Assembly (NCBI RefSeq): GCF_002091675.1
Contig: NZ_BDAE01000013.1
Coordinates: 62,001-126,000, forward strand
Length of the DNA stretch: 64,000 nt
Source of the DNA: Pseudomonas luteola NBRC 103146
Lineage (GTDB): Bacteria > Pseudomonadota > Gammaproteobacteria > Pseudomonadales > Pseudomonadaceae
Direction of reading: 5' to 3'
Made by a program: the position numbers and the translations under genes. Positions 27,814 to 36,989 of the stretch are shown one piece after another (the stretch's first letter is position 1; each line of letters opens with the position of its first letter). The notes beneath the pieces were generated by a model. It was not told the origin of the DNA. It searched no databases and worked only from the letters and a program-made list of their open reading frames with translations.

Positions 27814-28316
27814 GTAATACCGTCGGTTTCCGGGCTACCGGAAACGGCGTGCGGCACACACGACTCGCCGAGGGTCGGTGCTTGGGGTCGTATCAAAGGC
27901 GGAGCCATCCGCCTTCGTGTCCAGCAGTACTCGGTTGTATGCCGAGCCGCGACTACGTCTCCTGCTTGCTGTCGTAACAGCAGCAACGTCAAACAGTCAG
28001 GAGGAGGAATAAGCTGTCAAAAGCGGACGAATAAGCGTCTAAGCCAGGCATTACCGGCTACACAGTTCAACAGCGGTACATCTCCACCCTTCACGTATCC
28101 TTCAGGAATCCTGGTGCCGCTCGCAGAATCCGGAGCGGTTGTTTTTTGTACTCACCTTCAACAGTGGGCACGGTGTTTTATAAGGCTTTTGTTTTAAGTG
28201 GCACGTGTACTGCTTATAGCCATACGAACCACTCGAAGGACGGCCTGACGTCCACTGAACATGTTTATGACAGGGAGCTTATTTACAAGCGCTGTGTCAT
28301 GCCAGGGTTATTGGCT
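27814..28316 (-). promoter_or_regulatory. Long 5' leader of rne
   Basis: About 500 nt between the inferred start of transcription and the rne start codon, with no credible gene. Two clean hairpins lie in the part nearest the gene: GTTTCCGG-N4-CCGGAAAC at 27826-27845 and AAGGCGGA-N4-TCCGCCTT at 27896-27915. In E. coli RNase E controls its own mRNA by cutting a structured leader of similar length; the same role here is inference. Confidence 0.6.
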
Positions 28317-28322
28317 TCCGGG

Positions 28323-28351
28323 ACTATAACAGCAACCATTAAGTGCTTCAA
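28323..28351 (-). promoter_or_regulatory. Sigma-70 promoter for rne
   Basis: Minus strand TTGAAG, exactly 17 bp, TATAGT. Transcription would begin near 28316. It lies just upstream of rluC on the opposite strand, so the two genes share a narrow divergent promoter region. Confidence 0.65.
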
Positions 28352-28378
28352 TTAAGTGGAAATTGCTATTATGTAGCA

Positions 28379-29332
28379 ATGACTAATCCTACTTCTTCCA
28401 ACAATGGCGTACAGCTCTTCGAAGTTTCTTCAGAGCTGGCTGGCCAGCGTATCGATAACTATCTGCGTACTTTGCTCAAAGGTGCGCCGAAAACCTTCAT
28501 TTATAGAATACTTCGCAAGGGTGAAGTACGTGTTAATAAGGGGCGTATAAAGCCGGATTATCGGCTGCAAGCCGGCGATATCATTCGTGTCCCTCCTATG
28601 CGTTTGCCTGAAAAAGATGAACCTGCACCTGTCTCCCAGGCGCTTGCCGAGTTGATGGAGGCTGCGATTGTCTATGAAGACAAGACACTGATCGTTATCA
28701 ATAAGCCTGCAGGTATTGCCGTTCACGGAGGGAGTGGTGTCAGCCTAGGCGTTATAGAGGTCTTTCGTCAGATTCGTCCAGATGCCAAAGACCTTGAGCT
28801 GGTTCATCGCCTGGATCGGGATACCTCGGGTCTGCTCATGATTGCCAAGAGGCGCAGCATGCTGCGTCATTTGCATGAGGCCTTACGTGGAGATGGAGTC
28901 GACAAACGCTACCATGCGCTGGTTCGTGGTCACTGGCCTGCAGCAAAAAAACAGATTCGAGCGCCTTTGATGAAAAATAACTTGCGTTCCGGTGAGCGGA
29001 TGGTTGAAGTCAATGTAGAGGGTAAGGACGCTCTCACGGAATTTCGAGTGCTCAGACGCTACGGTGATTTCGCTACTCTAGTAGAGGCAAAGCCGGTCAC
29101 AGGACGTACTCACCAGATTCGTGTTCATGCCAAGCACGCAGGTCATTCCATTGCAGGGGATCCTAAGTACGGTGATGAGGCGTTTTCCAGGGAGATTCGG
29201 GATTTGGGCGGTAAACGGCTGTTTCTTCATGCTGCCAGTCTTAATGTACCGCTCCCCGATGGGGAAACATTGCAACTGACTGCTCCTGTTGATGAGACCT
29301 GGGCGGCTACATTGAGTCGACTGGATGCCTAG
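28379..29332 (+). CDS. rluC: 23S rRNA pseudouridine synthase RluC
   Basis: 317 residues. An N-terminal S4 RNA-binding domain (about 18-75, [30 protein letters not shown] in pieces) precedes the catalytic domain with the active Asp in [15 protein letters not shown]. RluC makes pseudouridines 955, 2504 and 2580 (E. coli numbering). The site set is inferred from neighbourhood to rne, which is typical for rluC. The ATG at 28379 gives the family start [20 protein letters not shown]; no strong Shine-Dalgarno is seen. Its stop overlaps the next gene by 8 bp. Confidence 0.92.
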   Translation: MTNPTSSNNGVQLFEVSSELAGQRIDNYLRTLLKGAPKTFIYRILRKGEVRVNKGRIKPDYRLQAGDIIRVPPMRLPEKDEPAPVSQALAELMEAAIVYEDKTLIVINKPAGIAVHGGSGVSLGVIEVFRQIRPDAKDLELVHRLDRDTSGLLMIAKRRSMLRHLHEALRGDGVDKRYHALVRGHWPAAKKQIRAPLMKNNLRSGERMVEVNVEGKDALTEFRVLRRYGDFATLVEAKPVTGRTHQIRVHAKHAGHSIAGDPKYGDEAFSREIRDLGGKRLFLHAASLNVPLPDGETLQLTAPVDETWAATLSRLDA

Positions 29333-29975
29333 TTACGACTTGCTGGTATTTGACTGGGACGGGACGCTCTCTGACTCGGTTGGTCGCATCGTGGACGTTA
29401 TGCAGGCAGCTGCCGCCGACCTTCGGCTCCCCGTTCGAAGCGATCGATCGATTAAGTCCATTATCGGGCTGGGCTTGCCAGAGGCCATCCAGACGCTTTA
29501 CCCGGAGATGACGCCAGGAGCTGTGGAGCGTTTTCGTCAGTGTTATAGCGATCATTTCGTTATGCGTGAGCAAGAGCCTTCTCCGTTTTTCGAGGGTGTG
29601 GCTGAAGGCTTGGCAGCGTTTCGGCGCAAAGGCTATCGTTTGGCTGTTGCTACCGGTAAAAGCCGAAGAGGGCTGGATAGGGTGCTTGCAGCCAAGGGGC
29701 TGGCTGGCTTCTTTGACGTAACGCGTTGCGCTGATGAAACGGCCAGCAAGCCGGATCCGTTAATGCTTAACGAGATCTTGGCGCATTGTCAGGTGCATCC
29801 GTCAAAGGCGCTGATGATCGGGGATGCACCATTCGACCTTGAAATGGCTCGCAGAGCGCAAATGGCCTCGGTTGCAGTCAGTTACGGTGCTCAGCCAGTT
29901 GAGGTGCTGCGTAATTACGAGCCAACGCTTGTGGTTGATCGTTTTGAGGAGTTGCGTGTCTGGTTGGATGCGTAA
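29325..29975 (+). CDS. HAD-family phosphatase (phosphoglycolate phosphatase-like)
   Basis: 216 residues. HAD motif [11 protein letters not shown] (residues 9-18) with nucleophile Asp, motif II VATGKS, motif III/IV SKPDP with [10 protein letters not shown]. The cap is the helical type 1. It is the PA2974-like gene always placed after rluC. The natural substrate is not known; phosphoglycolate or a repair/house-cleaning role is plausible. Translationally coupled to rluC. Confidence 0.88.
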   Translation: MPSYDLLVFDWDGTLSDSVGRIVDVMQAAAADLRLPVRSDRSIKSIIGLGLPEAIQTLYPEMTPGAVERFRQCYSDHFVMREQEPSPFFEGVAEGLAAFRRKGYRLAVATGKSRRGLDRVLAAKGLAGFFDVTRCADETASKPDPLMLNEILAHCQVHPSKALMIGDAPFDLEMARRAQMASVAVSYGAQPVEVLRNYEPTLVVDRFEELRVWLDA

Positions 29976-30003
29976 CGATTAATTGAACCAAGCAGGACTA
30001 CCA

Positions 30004-30981
30004 ATGGCAGATGATTGGAAAGCGTCGGATCGCCCGGCGGATGAAAAAAGCTGGAAGCTCATCGAAAAGGCGATGCTGGCCAGCGTGCATGAGCAAAGAA
30101 GGGCACGTCGTTGGGGAATCTTTTTTAAATTCCTAACGTTTACTTATCTTTTTATCATGCTGGCGCTCTTTGTTCCTTTTTCCGGGCTCAAGGGAGAAGC
30201 CTCGCGTGAGGGTTCCCATACGGCGCTTATTGAGGTGAAGGGAACCATTGCGGCTGATGAGAAGGCGAGTGCCGACAATATTGTTGGAGCACTGCGCGAT
30301 GCCTTTAAAGACGAAGGTACCAAAGCCGTTATCCTTCGTATCAATAGCCCAGGAGGCAGTCCTGTGCAGTCAGGTTATGTCTATGACGAGATCAAGCGTC
30401 TGCGTGGATTGCATCCTGACATCAAGCTTTATGCCGTGATTTCTGATCTGGGAGCTTCGGGCGCCTATTACATCGCCAGTGCTGCCGATGCCATCTATGC
30501 TGACAAGGCCAGTCTTGTGGGCTCAATCGGCGTAACGGCAGCATCCTTTGGCTTTGTCGGAACCATGGATAAGCTAGGCGTTGAGCGTCGCGTTTACACA
30601 TCCGGTGAGCACAAGGCCTTTTTGGACCCCTTCCAGCCTGCTAAAGAAGAGGAGACCCGCTTCTGGCAACAGGTGCTCGATACTACACATCAGCAGTTTA
30701 TCGATAGCGTGAAAAAGGGGCGTGGTGATCGCTTGAAGGTCGAGGGTCATCCTGAGTTGTTTTCCGGGCTCGTATGGTCTGGAGAGCAAGCGCTTGGGCT
30801 GGGGCTAATCGATGGCCTGGGCAGTGCCAGCTTTGTGGCTCGGGAGGTGGTTGGTGAAGAAAAGATTGTGGATTACACCGTTCAGGAAAGCCCATTCGAC
30901 CGCTTTGCCAAGCGCCTGGGGACCAGTGTGGCGGAGCGCCTGGCATTGCTGGTGGGGTGGCAGGGACCTGTGTTGCGATAA
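30004..30981 (+). CDS. sppA: Signal peptide peptidase SppA, 36-kDa type
   Basis: 325 residues, family S49. One N-terminal membrane segment (about 38-62, FFKFLTFTYLFIMLALFVPF) anchors a periplasmic protease domain. The conserved core INSPGGSP, the Ser region SDLGASGAYYIASAAD and the Lys/GSIGV segment (ADKASLVGSIGV) are present. It degrades cleaved signal peptides in the membrane. It is the single-domain form rather than the doubled E. coli form. AGGA precedes the ATG. Confidence 0.92.
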   Translation: MADDWKASDRPADEKSWKLIEKAMLASVHEQRRARRWGIFFKFLTFTYLFIMLALFVPFSGLKGEASREGSHTALIEVKGTIAADEKASADNIVGALRDAFKDEGTKAVILRINSPGGSPVQSGYVYDEIKRLRGLHPDIKLYAVISDLGASGAYYIASAADAIYADKASLVGSIGVTAASFGFVGTMDKLGVERRVYTSGEHKAFLDPFQPAKEEETRFWQQVLDTTHQQFIDSVKKGRGDRLKVEGHPELFSGLVWSGEQALGLGLIDGLGSASFVAREVVGEEKIVDYTVQESPFDRFAKRLGTSVAERLALLVGWQGPVLR

Positions 30982-30996
30982 GTTGAGAGGCTGATG

Positions 30997-31575
30997 CTAG
31001 GGTACTACCACGCCCTCATTGAGTAGGAGATCGGTCAGCCGAATAAGCGGCAGGCCGATCAAGCTGGTCACGTCCTCTCCTTCGGTAGAGCGAAAAAGGG
31101 TAATTCCCAGTCCCTCGACTTTAAAGCTTCCAGCGCAGTCATAGGGTTGTTCAATATTGAGGTAACGCTCGATTTGATCGCTTTCCAGCGTACGGAAATG
31201 AACGGTAAACGGTACGCAATCCAGCTGGCAGGTTCCGGTTTGAGTATTGAGCAGCGCGAGCCCGGTCATGAACGTCACGCTTTTTCCGCTGGCATTCGAC
31301 AGTTGCTTATGGGCGCGCTCGTATGTCAGAGACTTGCCAAGTATCTGGCCGTCAAGCGAGGCGGTTTGATCGGAGCCAATAATAAGATGGTTGGGGTAAT
31401 TAGGCGCCAGCGCGCGGGCCTTGGCTTCAGCCAGTCGCATAGCCAAATGACGAGCGCTTTCGCCTGGATGAGAGCTTTCGTCTATATTAGGTGAAGCGTA
31501 TGTAAAGTTTAGTTTCAGGCGAGCCAGCAGTTCGCGTCGATAGGGTGAGCTTGAAGCGAGCAGTAACGGAAGCAT
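30997..31575 (-). CDS. maf: Maf-family nucleotide pyrophosphatase
   Basis: 192 residues from the ATG at 31575, the usual Maf length; the frame remains open upstream but that part crosses the divergent promoter and is not like the family. The conserved start LLLASSSPYRRELLARL and the SDQTASLDGQILGKS motif are intact. Maf proteins hydrolyse non-canonical or modified nucleoside triphosphates; the YceF type (m7GTP) is often next to yceD-rpmF, as here, so that substrate is inferred. Confidence 0.92.
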   Translation of the reverse strand: MLPLLLASSSPYRRELLARLKLNFTYASPNIDESSHPGESARHLAMRLAEAKARALAPNYPNHLIIGSDQTASLDGQILGKSLTYERAHKQLSNASGKSVTFMTGLALLNTQTGTCQLDCVPFTVHFRTLESDQIERYLNIEQPYDCAGSFKVEGLGITLFRSTEGEDVTSLIGLPLIRLTDLLLNEGVVVP

Positions 31576-31627
31576 TATAATGAGTCTCTGTGAACGCAGA
31601 ATCGTCGGTCTAACCGACCAAAAGTCA

Positions 31628-31648
31628 GCAAAGGATACTATCCTTTGC
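31628..31648. promoter_or_regulatory. 21-bp inverted repeat between maf and yceD
   Basis: Arms GCAAAGGATA / TATCCTTTGC, perfect over 10 bp each with a single central base. It lies 10 bp upstream of the yceD -35 box and about 50 bp from the maf start. It could be an operator shared by both genes or a short hairpin in the maf leader. Confidence 0.6.
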
Positions 31649-31658
31649 CTAATTTCCT

Positions 31659-31686
31659 TTGACAGGCCTGAGGTCGTCTCTATAAT
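31659..31686 (+). promoter_or_regulatory. Strong sigma-70 promoter of yceD-rpmF
   Basis: Consensus TTGACA, 16-bp spacer, consensus TATAAT. The -10 ends only 9 bp before the yceD ATG, so transcription should start 2-4 bp before the start codon. Confidence 0.85.
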
Positions 31687-31695
31687 GGCGCGCTT

Positions 31696-32232
31696 ATGTT
31701 GAATGGGCCACTTCCACCTCACGTAGATCCACGCAAACTGGCTGATCGCGGTGTCACGCTTCGGGGTGAACTGCCGGTATCTAGTTTGCCACGTCTTTGC
31801 GAGCAGCTGTCGAGCACTGAGGGAACGGTGAAGGCCGTCCTCGAGTTCTTCCGTGATGAGCAAAGGCTTGTCGTCATTCATGGCGCACTGGATACTGAAG
31901 TGCAAATGGTATGTCAGCGATGCCTGGAGCCGGGCGCGTTTCCTGTACACGGCGAGTACGATTACGCAGTGCTATGGGAAGGGCAGTCGGCGGATGCGTT
32001 GCCAAAAGGTTATGACGCACTGGAAGTCGGTGAAGAGCCTTTGGATCTGATTGGTTTGATTGAGGATGAGCTTTTGCTTGCCTTGCCAATCATTCCAACT
32101 CATGAGCCCGGCATCTGTCATCATCCAGCAGGATTCGAAGCGCCTGAAGCGCCCGAAGAAAGCGCGGACGAGGAAAAGCGAGCCAACCCGTTCAGCGTAC
32201 TGGCGCAGTTGAAGCGTGACCCAAACGTTTAG
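31696..32232 (+). CDS. yceD: YceD (DUF177) 23S rRNA accumulation protein
   Basis: 178 residues. The DUF177 core has the CQRC motif (MVCQRCLEPG near residue 75), the acidic segment EEPLDLIGLIEDELLLALPI and the C-terminal ANPFSVLAQLKRDPNV. Plant and E. coli relatives support 23S rRNA processing or accumulation. First gene of the rpmF-plsX-fab unit. The consensus -10 box is so close to the ATG that the mRNA appears nearly leaderless, with no room for a Shine-Dalgarno. Confidence 0.93.
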   Translation: MLNGPLPPHVDPRKLADRGVTLRGELPVSSLPRLCEQLSSTEGTVKAVLEFFRDEQRLVVIHGALDTEVQMVCQRCLEPGAFPVHGEYDYAVLWEGQSADALPKGYDALEVGEEPLDLIGLIEDELLLALPIIPTHEPGICHHPAGFEAPEAPEESADEEKRANPFSVLAQLKRDPNV

Positions 32233-32245
32233 GAGTTAATGAGTT

Positions 32246-32428
32246 ATGGCTGTTCAGCAGAACAAAAAATCCCGTTCCGCCCGTGATATGCGTCGCTCCC
32301 ACGATGCGCTCGAGCCGAATGCATTGTCTGTAGAAAAGAGCACTGGTGAAGTTCACCTGCGTCACCATGTGTCTCCGGACGGTTTTTACCGTGGTCGTAA
32401 AGTGATCGACAAGGGTTCCGACGAGTAA
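32246..32428 (+). CDS. rpmF: Ribosomal protein L32
   Basis: 60 residues, basic, [20 protein letters not shown] start and [15 protein letters not shown] end as in proteobacterial L32. AGGAG lies 8 bp before the ATG. 13 bp after yceD and 3 bp before plsX. Confidence 0.97.
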   Translation: MAVQQNKKSRSARDMRRSHDALEPNALSVEKSTGEVHLRHHVSPDGFYRGRKVIDKGSDE

Positions 32429-32431
32429 TCC

Positions 32432-33442
32432 TTGTCGTCACCTGTCATCGCTATCGATGCAATGGGCGGGGACTTCGGTCCCCGCTGCATTGTGCCTGCC
32501 TGTATTTCCTTCCTCGCTAGTCATCCTGCCGTTACGTTGATCCTTGTTGGTGATCCTGATGTCATCCAAGGCTATGTCGGTCAGTTCTCATTTGATGATT
32601 CTCGTCTGCGTATCCATGTAGCCACTCAGGCCGTTGATATGGCGGAAAAGCCTTCTTATGCCCTTCGTAACAAGCCTGACTCTTCCATGAAGGTTGCGCT
32701 GGGGCTGGTTGCCAGTGGCGAGGCTGACGCATGCGTTAGTGCAGGTAATACTGGCGCCCTGATGGCCTTTGCTCGACAGACGCTGGATACGCTTCCTTGG
32801 ATAGAGAGGCCGGCCATCTATACCCATCTGCCTGTGATGGGTCGTCAATGTGTGTTGGTGGATCTTGGCGCTAATCTCGACTGTTCCGCTCTCAATCTTT
32901 ACCAGTTTGCATGCCTGGGGGCCGCTGCTGCTAAAGCAGCAGGGATACATGAACCTCGAGTCGCTCTTTTGAATGTAGGTGTTGAGCCGACCAAAGGTAA
33001 TAGTGTCGTCCAGCAAGCATCAATCCTGCTGGAGAAGTGCAGGCGCCTTAACTATGTCGGCTTCATCGAGGCGAACGCAGTGTTCCGGTCTGAAGCGGAT
33101 GTGGTGGTATGTGACGGATTTGTTGGCAATGTCCTGCTTAAAGGAAGCGAGGGGCTTATTTCCATGCTTTTCAAGCAGTTGGAAGGGGCGCCTGTTTTTC
33201 TAAGGCTCCTGGCTGCTCCCCTGTTATATCGTCTGCGAAAAGAGATGATGCCTGCCCGCTATAACGGTGCCGGTTTTCTCGGATTGCGTGGACTGGTTAT
33301 TAAAAGTCATGGCAGTGCTGATGAGTTCGGCTTTCAGCGTGCGATAGAGCAAGCGGTGCAGGCAGTAGAACTTCGCCTGGATACCTTGATAAAAGCGAAT
33401 TTTCTGGACCTTTATGAGGATTCAGTGCCTAAGTGTGACTGA
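32432..33442 (+). CDS. plsX: Phosphate acyltransferase PlsX
   Basis: 336 residues. Converts acyl-ACP to acyl-phosphate for phospholipid synthesis; peripheral membrane protein. AIDAMGGDFGP (residues 6-16) and DGFVGNVLLK are family marks. Start is TTG 32432, three bases after rpmF, giving SSPVIAIDAMGGD; no ATG fits. A weak AAGGGTT inside the end of rpmF may serve as ribosome site, so translation is probably coupled to rpmF. Confidence 0.94.
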   Translation: MSSPVIAIDAMGGDFGPRCIVPACISFLASHPAVTLILVGDPDVIQGYVGQFSFDDSRLRIHVATQAVDMAEKPSYALRNKPDSSMKVALGLVASGEADACVSAGNTGALMAFARQTLDTLPWIERPAIYTHLPVMGRQCVLVDLGANLDCSALNLYQFACLGAAAAKAAGIHEPRVALLNVGVEPTKGNSVVQQASILLEKCRRLNYVGFIEANAVFRSEADVVVCDGFVGNVLLKGSEGLISMLFKQLEGAPVFLRLLAAPLLYRLRKEMMPARYNGAGFLGLRGLVIKSHGSADEFGFQRAIEQAVQAVELRLDTLIKANFLDLYEDSVPKCD

Positions 33443-33527
33443 CCTCGGTTGCCTGACATCAAACCAAGAACCTGCTGCGGCATGCTGTTAGGCTGTGGCT
33501 TTTGATGAGACTAAAAAGAGATCGACT

Positions 33528-34466
33528 ATGTCTGCTTCTTTCGCTTTCGTATTTCCAGGCCAAGGCTCACAGTCCTTGGGTATGCTGGCCGATATTGGAG
33601 CTCAACATTCGCAGATACGCGATACGTTTGCTGAGGCTTCTGATGCGCTTGGCTACGATATCTGGTCACTGGTTCAGCAAGGTCCGGAAGAGCAGCTGAA
33701 TCAAACGGACAAGACTCAGCCCGCTATTCTGACGGCGTCCATTGCCTTGTGGCGACTGTGGGAGGCAAGGGGAGGCGTACGTCCTTCTTATGTGGCAGGT
33801 CATAGTCTTGGCGAATATTCCGCTCTGGTTGCTGCAAGTGCTCTGGCCTTTACTGACGCTGTAAGGCTCGTTGAGCGCCGTGGACAGCTGATGCAGGAGG
33901 CTGTGCCAGCGGGCGAGGGCGCAATGGCCGCTATCCTGGGGCTAGAAGATGCAGATATCGTTAACGCCTGTGCTGAAGCGGCCCAGGGTGATGTTGTGAG
34001 CGCAGTGAATTATAATGCGCCTGGACAGGTGGTCATTGCAGGTAACGCAGCTGCAGTGATGCGAGCTGTCGAGCTATGCAAGGCGCGTGGCGCAAAACGT
34101 GCGGTTCCGCTTCCGGTAAGTGTGCCCTCCCATTGTGAGTTGATGCGTCCGGCAGCGGAGCGCTTTGCCGAGGCTGTTAACGCGATCCAATGGCAGCAGC
34201 CCTCCATTCCGGTCGTTCAGAATGTAAACGCCGGAGTCAGTGCAGATCTTACAGCGCTGAAGCAGAACCTGCTGGCGCAATTGTACAGTCCGGTGCGCTG
34301 GGTTGAGTCCGTTCAACTGCTTGCGGACAAAGGGGTTACTCAACTGGTAGAGTGCGGGCCCGGAAAAGTCCTGGCAGGTTTGAACAAGCGGTGTGTCAAA
34401 GGTATAGAGACCTATAGTCTTGACGCGCCTGATGCTTTTGCTGCTACCCAAGCAGCATTGGCTTGA
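33528..34466 (+). CDS. fabD: Malonyl-CoA:ACP transacylase FabD
   Basis: 312 residues. Loads malonyl onto ACP for fatty-acid elongation. GQGSQ near the N-terminus and the nucleophile Ser93 in GHSLGEYSAL are intact, with the catalytic His in SVPSHCELM. The ATG at 33528 gives the family start MSASFAFVFPGQGSQ. An 85-bp gap separates it from plsX, so an internal promoter is possible. Confidence 0.96.
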   Translation: MSASFAFVFPGQGSQSLGMLADIGAQHSQIRDTFAEASDALGYDIWSLVQQGPEEQLNQTDKTQPAILTASIALWRLWEARGGVRPSYVAGHSLGEYSALVAASALAFTDAVRLVERRGQLMQEAVPAGEGAMAAILGLEDADIVNACAEAAQGDVVSAVNYNAPGQVVIAGNAAAVMRAVELCKARGAKRAVPLPVSVPSHCELMRPAAERFAEAVNAIQWQQPSIPVVQNVNAGVSADLTALKQNLLAQLYSPVRWVESVQLLADKGVTQLVECGPGKVLAGLNKRCVKGIETYSLDAPDAFAATQAALA

Positions 34467-34480
34467 TTTAAGGAGAAAAC

Positions 34481-35224
34481 ATGAGCCTCCAAGGTAAAGT
34501 CGCATTGGTAACCGGTGCAACACGTGGCATCGGACAGGCCATTGCTCTTGAGCTCGGACGCCTCGGGGCTACCGTGATCGGTACGGCTACCAGCGAAAGC
34601 GGTGCCTTCCGTATCAGCGAAAGCCTGAAGGCCAATGGTATAGAGGGCACCGGACTGGTGCTGAACGTTGCAGACAACGCTTCGGTGACGGCGGCGTTGG
34701 AACAGATTCAGCAGCAATATGGTGCGCCTGCTATTCTGGTCAATAATGCGGGCATCACGCGAGATAATCTGATGCTGCGCATGAAAGACGACGAGTGGTT
34801 CGATGTAATCGATACCAACCTGAACAGCCTGTTCCGTTTGTCGAAAGCCGTATTGCGTGGGATGACCAAAGCTCGTTGGGGGCGCATCATCAGCATAGGC
34901 TCTGTTGTCGGGGCTATGGGTAATGTTGGCCAAGCCAATTATGCTGCCGCCAAGGCCGGTCTTGAGGGGTTTACTCGGGCGTTGGCTCGTGAAGTAGGTT
35001 CCAGAGCTATCACGGTAAATGCCGTGGCTCCAGGGTTTATTGATACTGATATGACGCGTGAGCTGCCAGATGCTCAGCGTGAAGCGCTTTTGACTCAAAT
35101 TCCACTGGGTCGATTAGGGCAAGCTGAAGAAATTGCAAAAGTTGTCGCCTTTTTAGCAACGGACAGTGCTGCGTACGTTACAGGTGCTACTGTTCCAGTT
35201 AACGGCGGAATGTATATGAGTTAA
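34481..35224 (+). CDS. fabG: 3-oxoacyl-ACP reductase FabG
   Basis: 247 residues, short-chain dehydrogenase. NADPH fold TGATRGIGQAIALEL, NNAG at NNAGITRDNLMLRM and catalytic Tyr-x3-Lys in NYAAAKAGLEGF. AAGGAG precedes the ATG at 8 bp. Between fabD and acpP, the canonical position. Confidence 0.97.
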   Translation: MSLQGKVALVTGATRGIGQAIALELGRLGATVIGTATSESGAFRISESLKANGIEGTGLVLNVADNASVTAALEQIQQQYGAPAILVNNAGITRDNLMLRMKDDEWFDVIDTNLNSLFRLSKAVLRGMTKARWGRIISIGSVVGAMGNVGQANYAAAKAGLEGFTRALAREVGSRAITVNAVAPGFIDTDMTRELPDAQREALLTQIPLGRLGQAEEIAKVVAFLATDSAAYVTGATVPVNGGMYMS

Positions 35225-35245
35225 GCGATTTTTGACGGGTTGAAC

Positions 35246-35280
35246 GACTTTTTGTGAATTTTCAAGACTAGCAAAAAGTC
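35246..35280 (+). other. Inverted repeat between fabG and acpP
   Basis: GACTTTTTG and CAAAAAGTC, 9-bp perfect arms separated by 17 nt, 21 bp after the fabG stop codon. No T tract follows. Could reduce read-through or protect the 3' end of the fabG message before the separate acpP promoter. Confidence 0.4.
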
Positions 35281-35308
35281 AGTTCAGAGGTCAGGATGTC
35301 GCGTCAGC

Positions 35309-35336
35309 TTGAAATATTGAAAACCCTTTCTATACA
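35309..35336 (+). promoter_or_regulatory. Sigma-70 promoter candidate for acpP
   Basis: TTGAAA, 16-bp spacer, TATACA, about 50 bp before the acpP start codon. A dedicated promoter fits the known high expression of ACP. Confidence 0.6.
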
Positions 35337-35387
35337 CTTACGCGCAGTCCGGCTGCACGGATTATTCCATAGGAGTGAAAACACGGT

Positions 35388-35624
35388 ATGAGCACCATCG
35401 AAGAACGCGTTAAGAAGATCGTCGCTGAACAACTCGGCGTGAAAGAAGAGGAAGTAACCAACAGCGCTTCCTTCGTCGAGGATCTGGGCGCCGACTCCCT
35501 TGACACCGTTGAGCTGGTGATGGCTCTGGAAGAGGAATTCGAAACTGAAATCCCGGACGAACAAGCCGAAAAGATCACCACTGTTCAGGAAGCTATCGAC
35601 TACATCGTTGCTCACCAGCAATAA
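35388..35624 (+). CDS. acpP: Acyl carrier protein
   Basis: 78 residues, very acidic four-helix protein. The phosphopantetheine attachment site is Ser37 in [12 protein letters not shown]. It carries growing acyl chains for the neighbouring Fab enzymes. A terminator follows at once, so it can be expressed as a short mono-cistronic mRNA besides the operon transcript. Confidence 0.98.
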   Translation: MSTIEERVKKIVAEQLGVKEEEVTNSASFVEDLGADSLDTVELVMALEEEFETEIPDEQAEKITTVQEAIDYIVAHQQ

Positions 35625-35646
35625 GTCGGTTCTTCTGTAGAACACG

Positions 35647-35680
35647 AAAGCCGCACGCCTGTCCAGGCGTGCGGCTTTTC
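35647..35680 (+). terminator. Intrinsic terminator after acpP
   Basis: A very stable stem (AAAGCCGCACGCCTG pairs with its complement across a tiny loop) followed by TTTTC. 22 bp after the acpP stop codon. Confidence 0.9.
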
Positions 35681-35744
35681 TATATAACGGTCATCAATGT
35701 AATAACTTTAGATGATCGAACAAACGAGCTATGAGGAAATCGTT

Positions 35745-36989
35745 GTGTCACGTAGACGCGTCGTGATCACGGGCATGGGCATGGTATCGCCGCTGGGCGG
35801 GGACGTGCAAAGCAGCTGGGAAGGCATTCTTGCTGGTCGCAGCGGTATTGCCCCGATTGAACACATGGACGTTTCTGCCTTTGCTACCCGCTTTGGGGGA
35901 TCAGTCAAAGGATTCAACGTAGAAGATTATCTCTCTGCGAAAGAAGCTCGGAAACTCGACCTCTTTATTCAATATGGCCTGGCGGCTAGCTTCCAGGCTA
36001 TGCGTGATTCCGGACTTGAAGTGACAGATGCCAATCGGGATCGAATTGGTGTCGCCATGGGGTCTGGTATTGGTGGTCTCTCCAATATCGAGAACAACTG
36101 CAAGGCCTTGTTTGATCAAGGTCCCCGCCGTATTTCGCCATTTTTTGTCCCTGGCTCGATCATTAACATGGTCTCCGGCTTCCTTTCCATCCACTTGGGA
36201 TTGAAGGGGCCTAATTATGCAATCGCTACAGCATGTACAACCTCCACGCATTGTGTAGGTATGGCTGCACGTAACATTGCCTATGGTGATGCTGATGTCA
36301 TGGTGGCTGGCGGTGCCGAAATGGCTACCTGCGGGCTAGGGTTGGGTGGTTTTGGTGCTGCACGGGCACTTTCTACCCGAAATGAAGAGCCTACTAAGGC
36401 CAGCAGACCTTGGGATCGTCAGCGAGACGGCTTTGTGCTGTCTGATGGCGCGGGTGCATTGATTCTGGAAGAGCTAGAGCATGCTCAAGCGCGTGGCGCC
36501 CATATTTATGCTGAGCTTATTGGGTTTGGCATGAGCGCTGATGCGTTTCATATGACGGCCCCCCCTGAAGATGGCGCTGGCGCAGCACAGTGCATGAGCA
36601 ATGCACTGAAAGATGCGCGAATCGATCCATCCCAGGTCGATTACATCAATGCGCACGGTACGTCCACGCCTGCTGGTGATATGGCAGAGGCTTCTGCGGT
36701 CAAGCGGATCTTTGGTGAGCATGCCTACAAATTGTCGGTGAGCTCTACCAAATCAATGACTGGGCATCTGTTAGGGGCTGCCGGGGCTGTTGAAGCCATT
36801 TTCAGCATCCTGGCCATTCGTGACCAACTGGCGCCACCTACCATCAACCTGGATGATCCGGATGATGGCTGTGATCTGGACTTTGTGCCGCATAAGCCAA
36901 AGGCAATGCCTATCGAGATCAGCCTGTCCAACTCCTTCGGCTTCGGTGGTACTAATGGTAGTTTGATCTTCCGTCGCTTTTCTGAGTGA
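35745..36989 (+). CDS. fabF: 3-oxoacyl-ACP synthase II (FabF)
   Basis: 414 residues from the GTG at 35745, which has GAGGAA 8 bp upstream and gives the family start [11 protein letters not shown]; the ATG at 35712 would add 11 unlike residues. Elongating condensing enzyme: catalytic Cys164 (ATACTTSTH), and the two His in NAHGTST and the [12 protein letters not shown] segment. Its stop overlaps the pabC start. Confidence 0.95.
   Translation: MSRRRVVITGMGMVSPLGGDVQSSWEGILAGRSGIAPIEHMDVSAFATRFGGSVKGFNVEDYLSAKEARKLDLFIQYGLAASFQAMRDSGLEVTDANRDRIGVAMGSGIGGLSNIENNCKALFDQGPRRISPFFVPGSIINMVSGFLSIHLGLKGPNYAIATACTTSTHCVGMAARNIAYGDADVMVAGGAEMATCGLGLGGFGAARALSTRNEEPTKASRPWDRQRDGFVLSDGAGALILEELEHAQARGAHIYAELIGFGMSADAFHMTAPPEDGAGAAQCMSNALKDARIDPSQVDYINAHGTSTPAGDMAEASAVKRIFGEHAYKLSVSSTKSMTGHLLGAAGAVEAIFSILAIRDQLAPPTINLDDPDDGCDLDFVPHKPKAMPIEISLSNSFGFGGTNGSLIFRRFSE

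Noticed and set aside
28146-28355. 69-codon plus-strand frame upstream of rluC
   Set aside because: Runs through the rne promoter and leader, lacks a ribosome site and has no protein-like character.
31576-31950. Upstream extension of the maf frame to 317 residues
   Set aside because: The extra part crosses the yceD promoter and is unlike Maf proteins, which begin at MLPLLLASSS.
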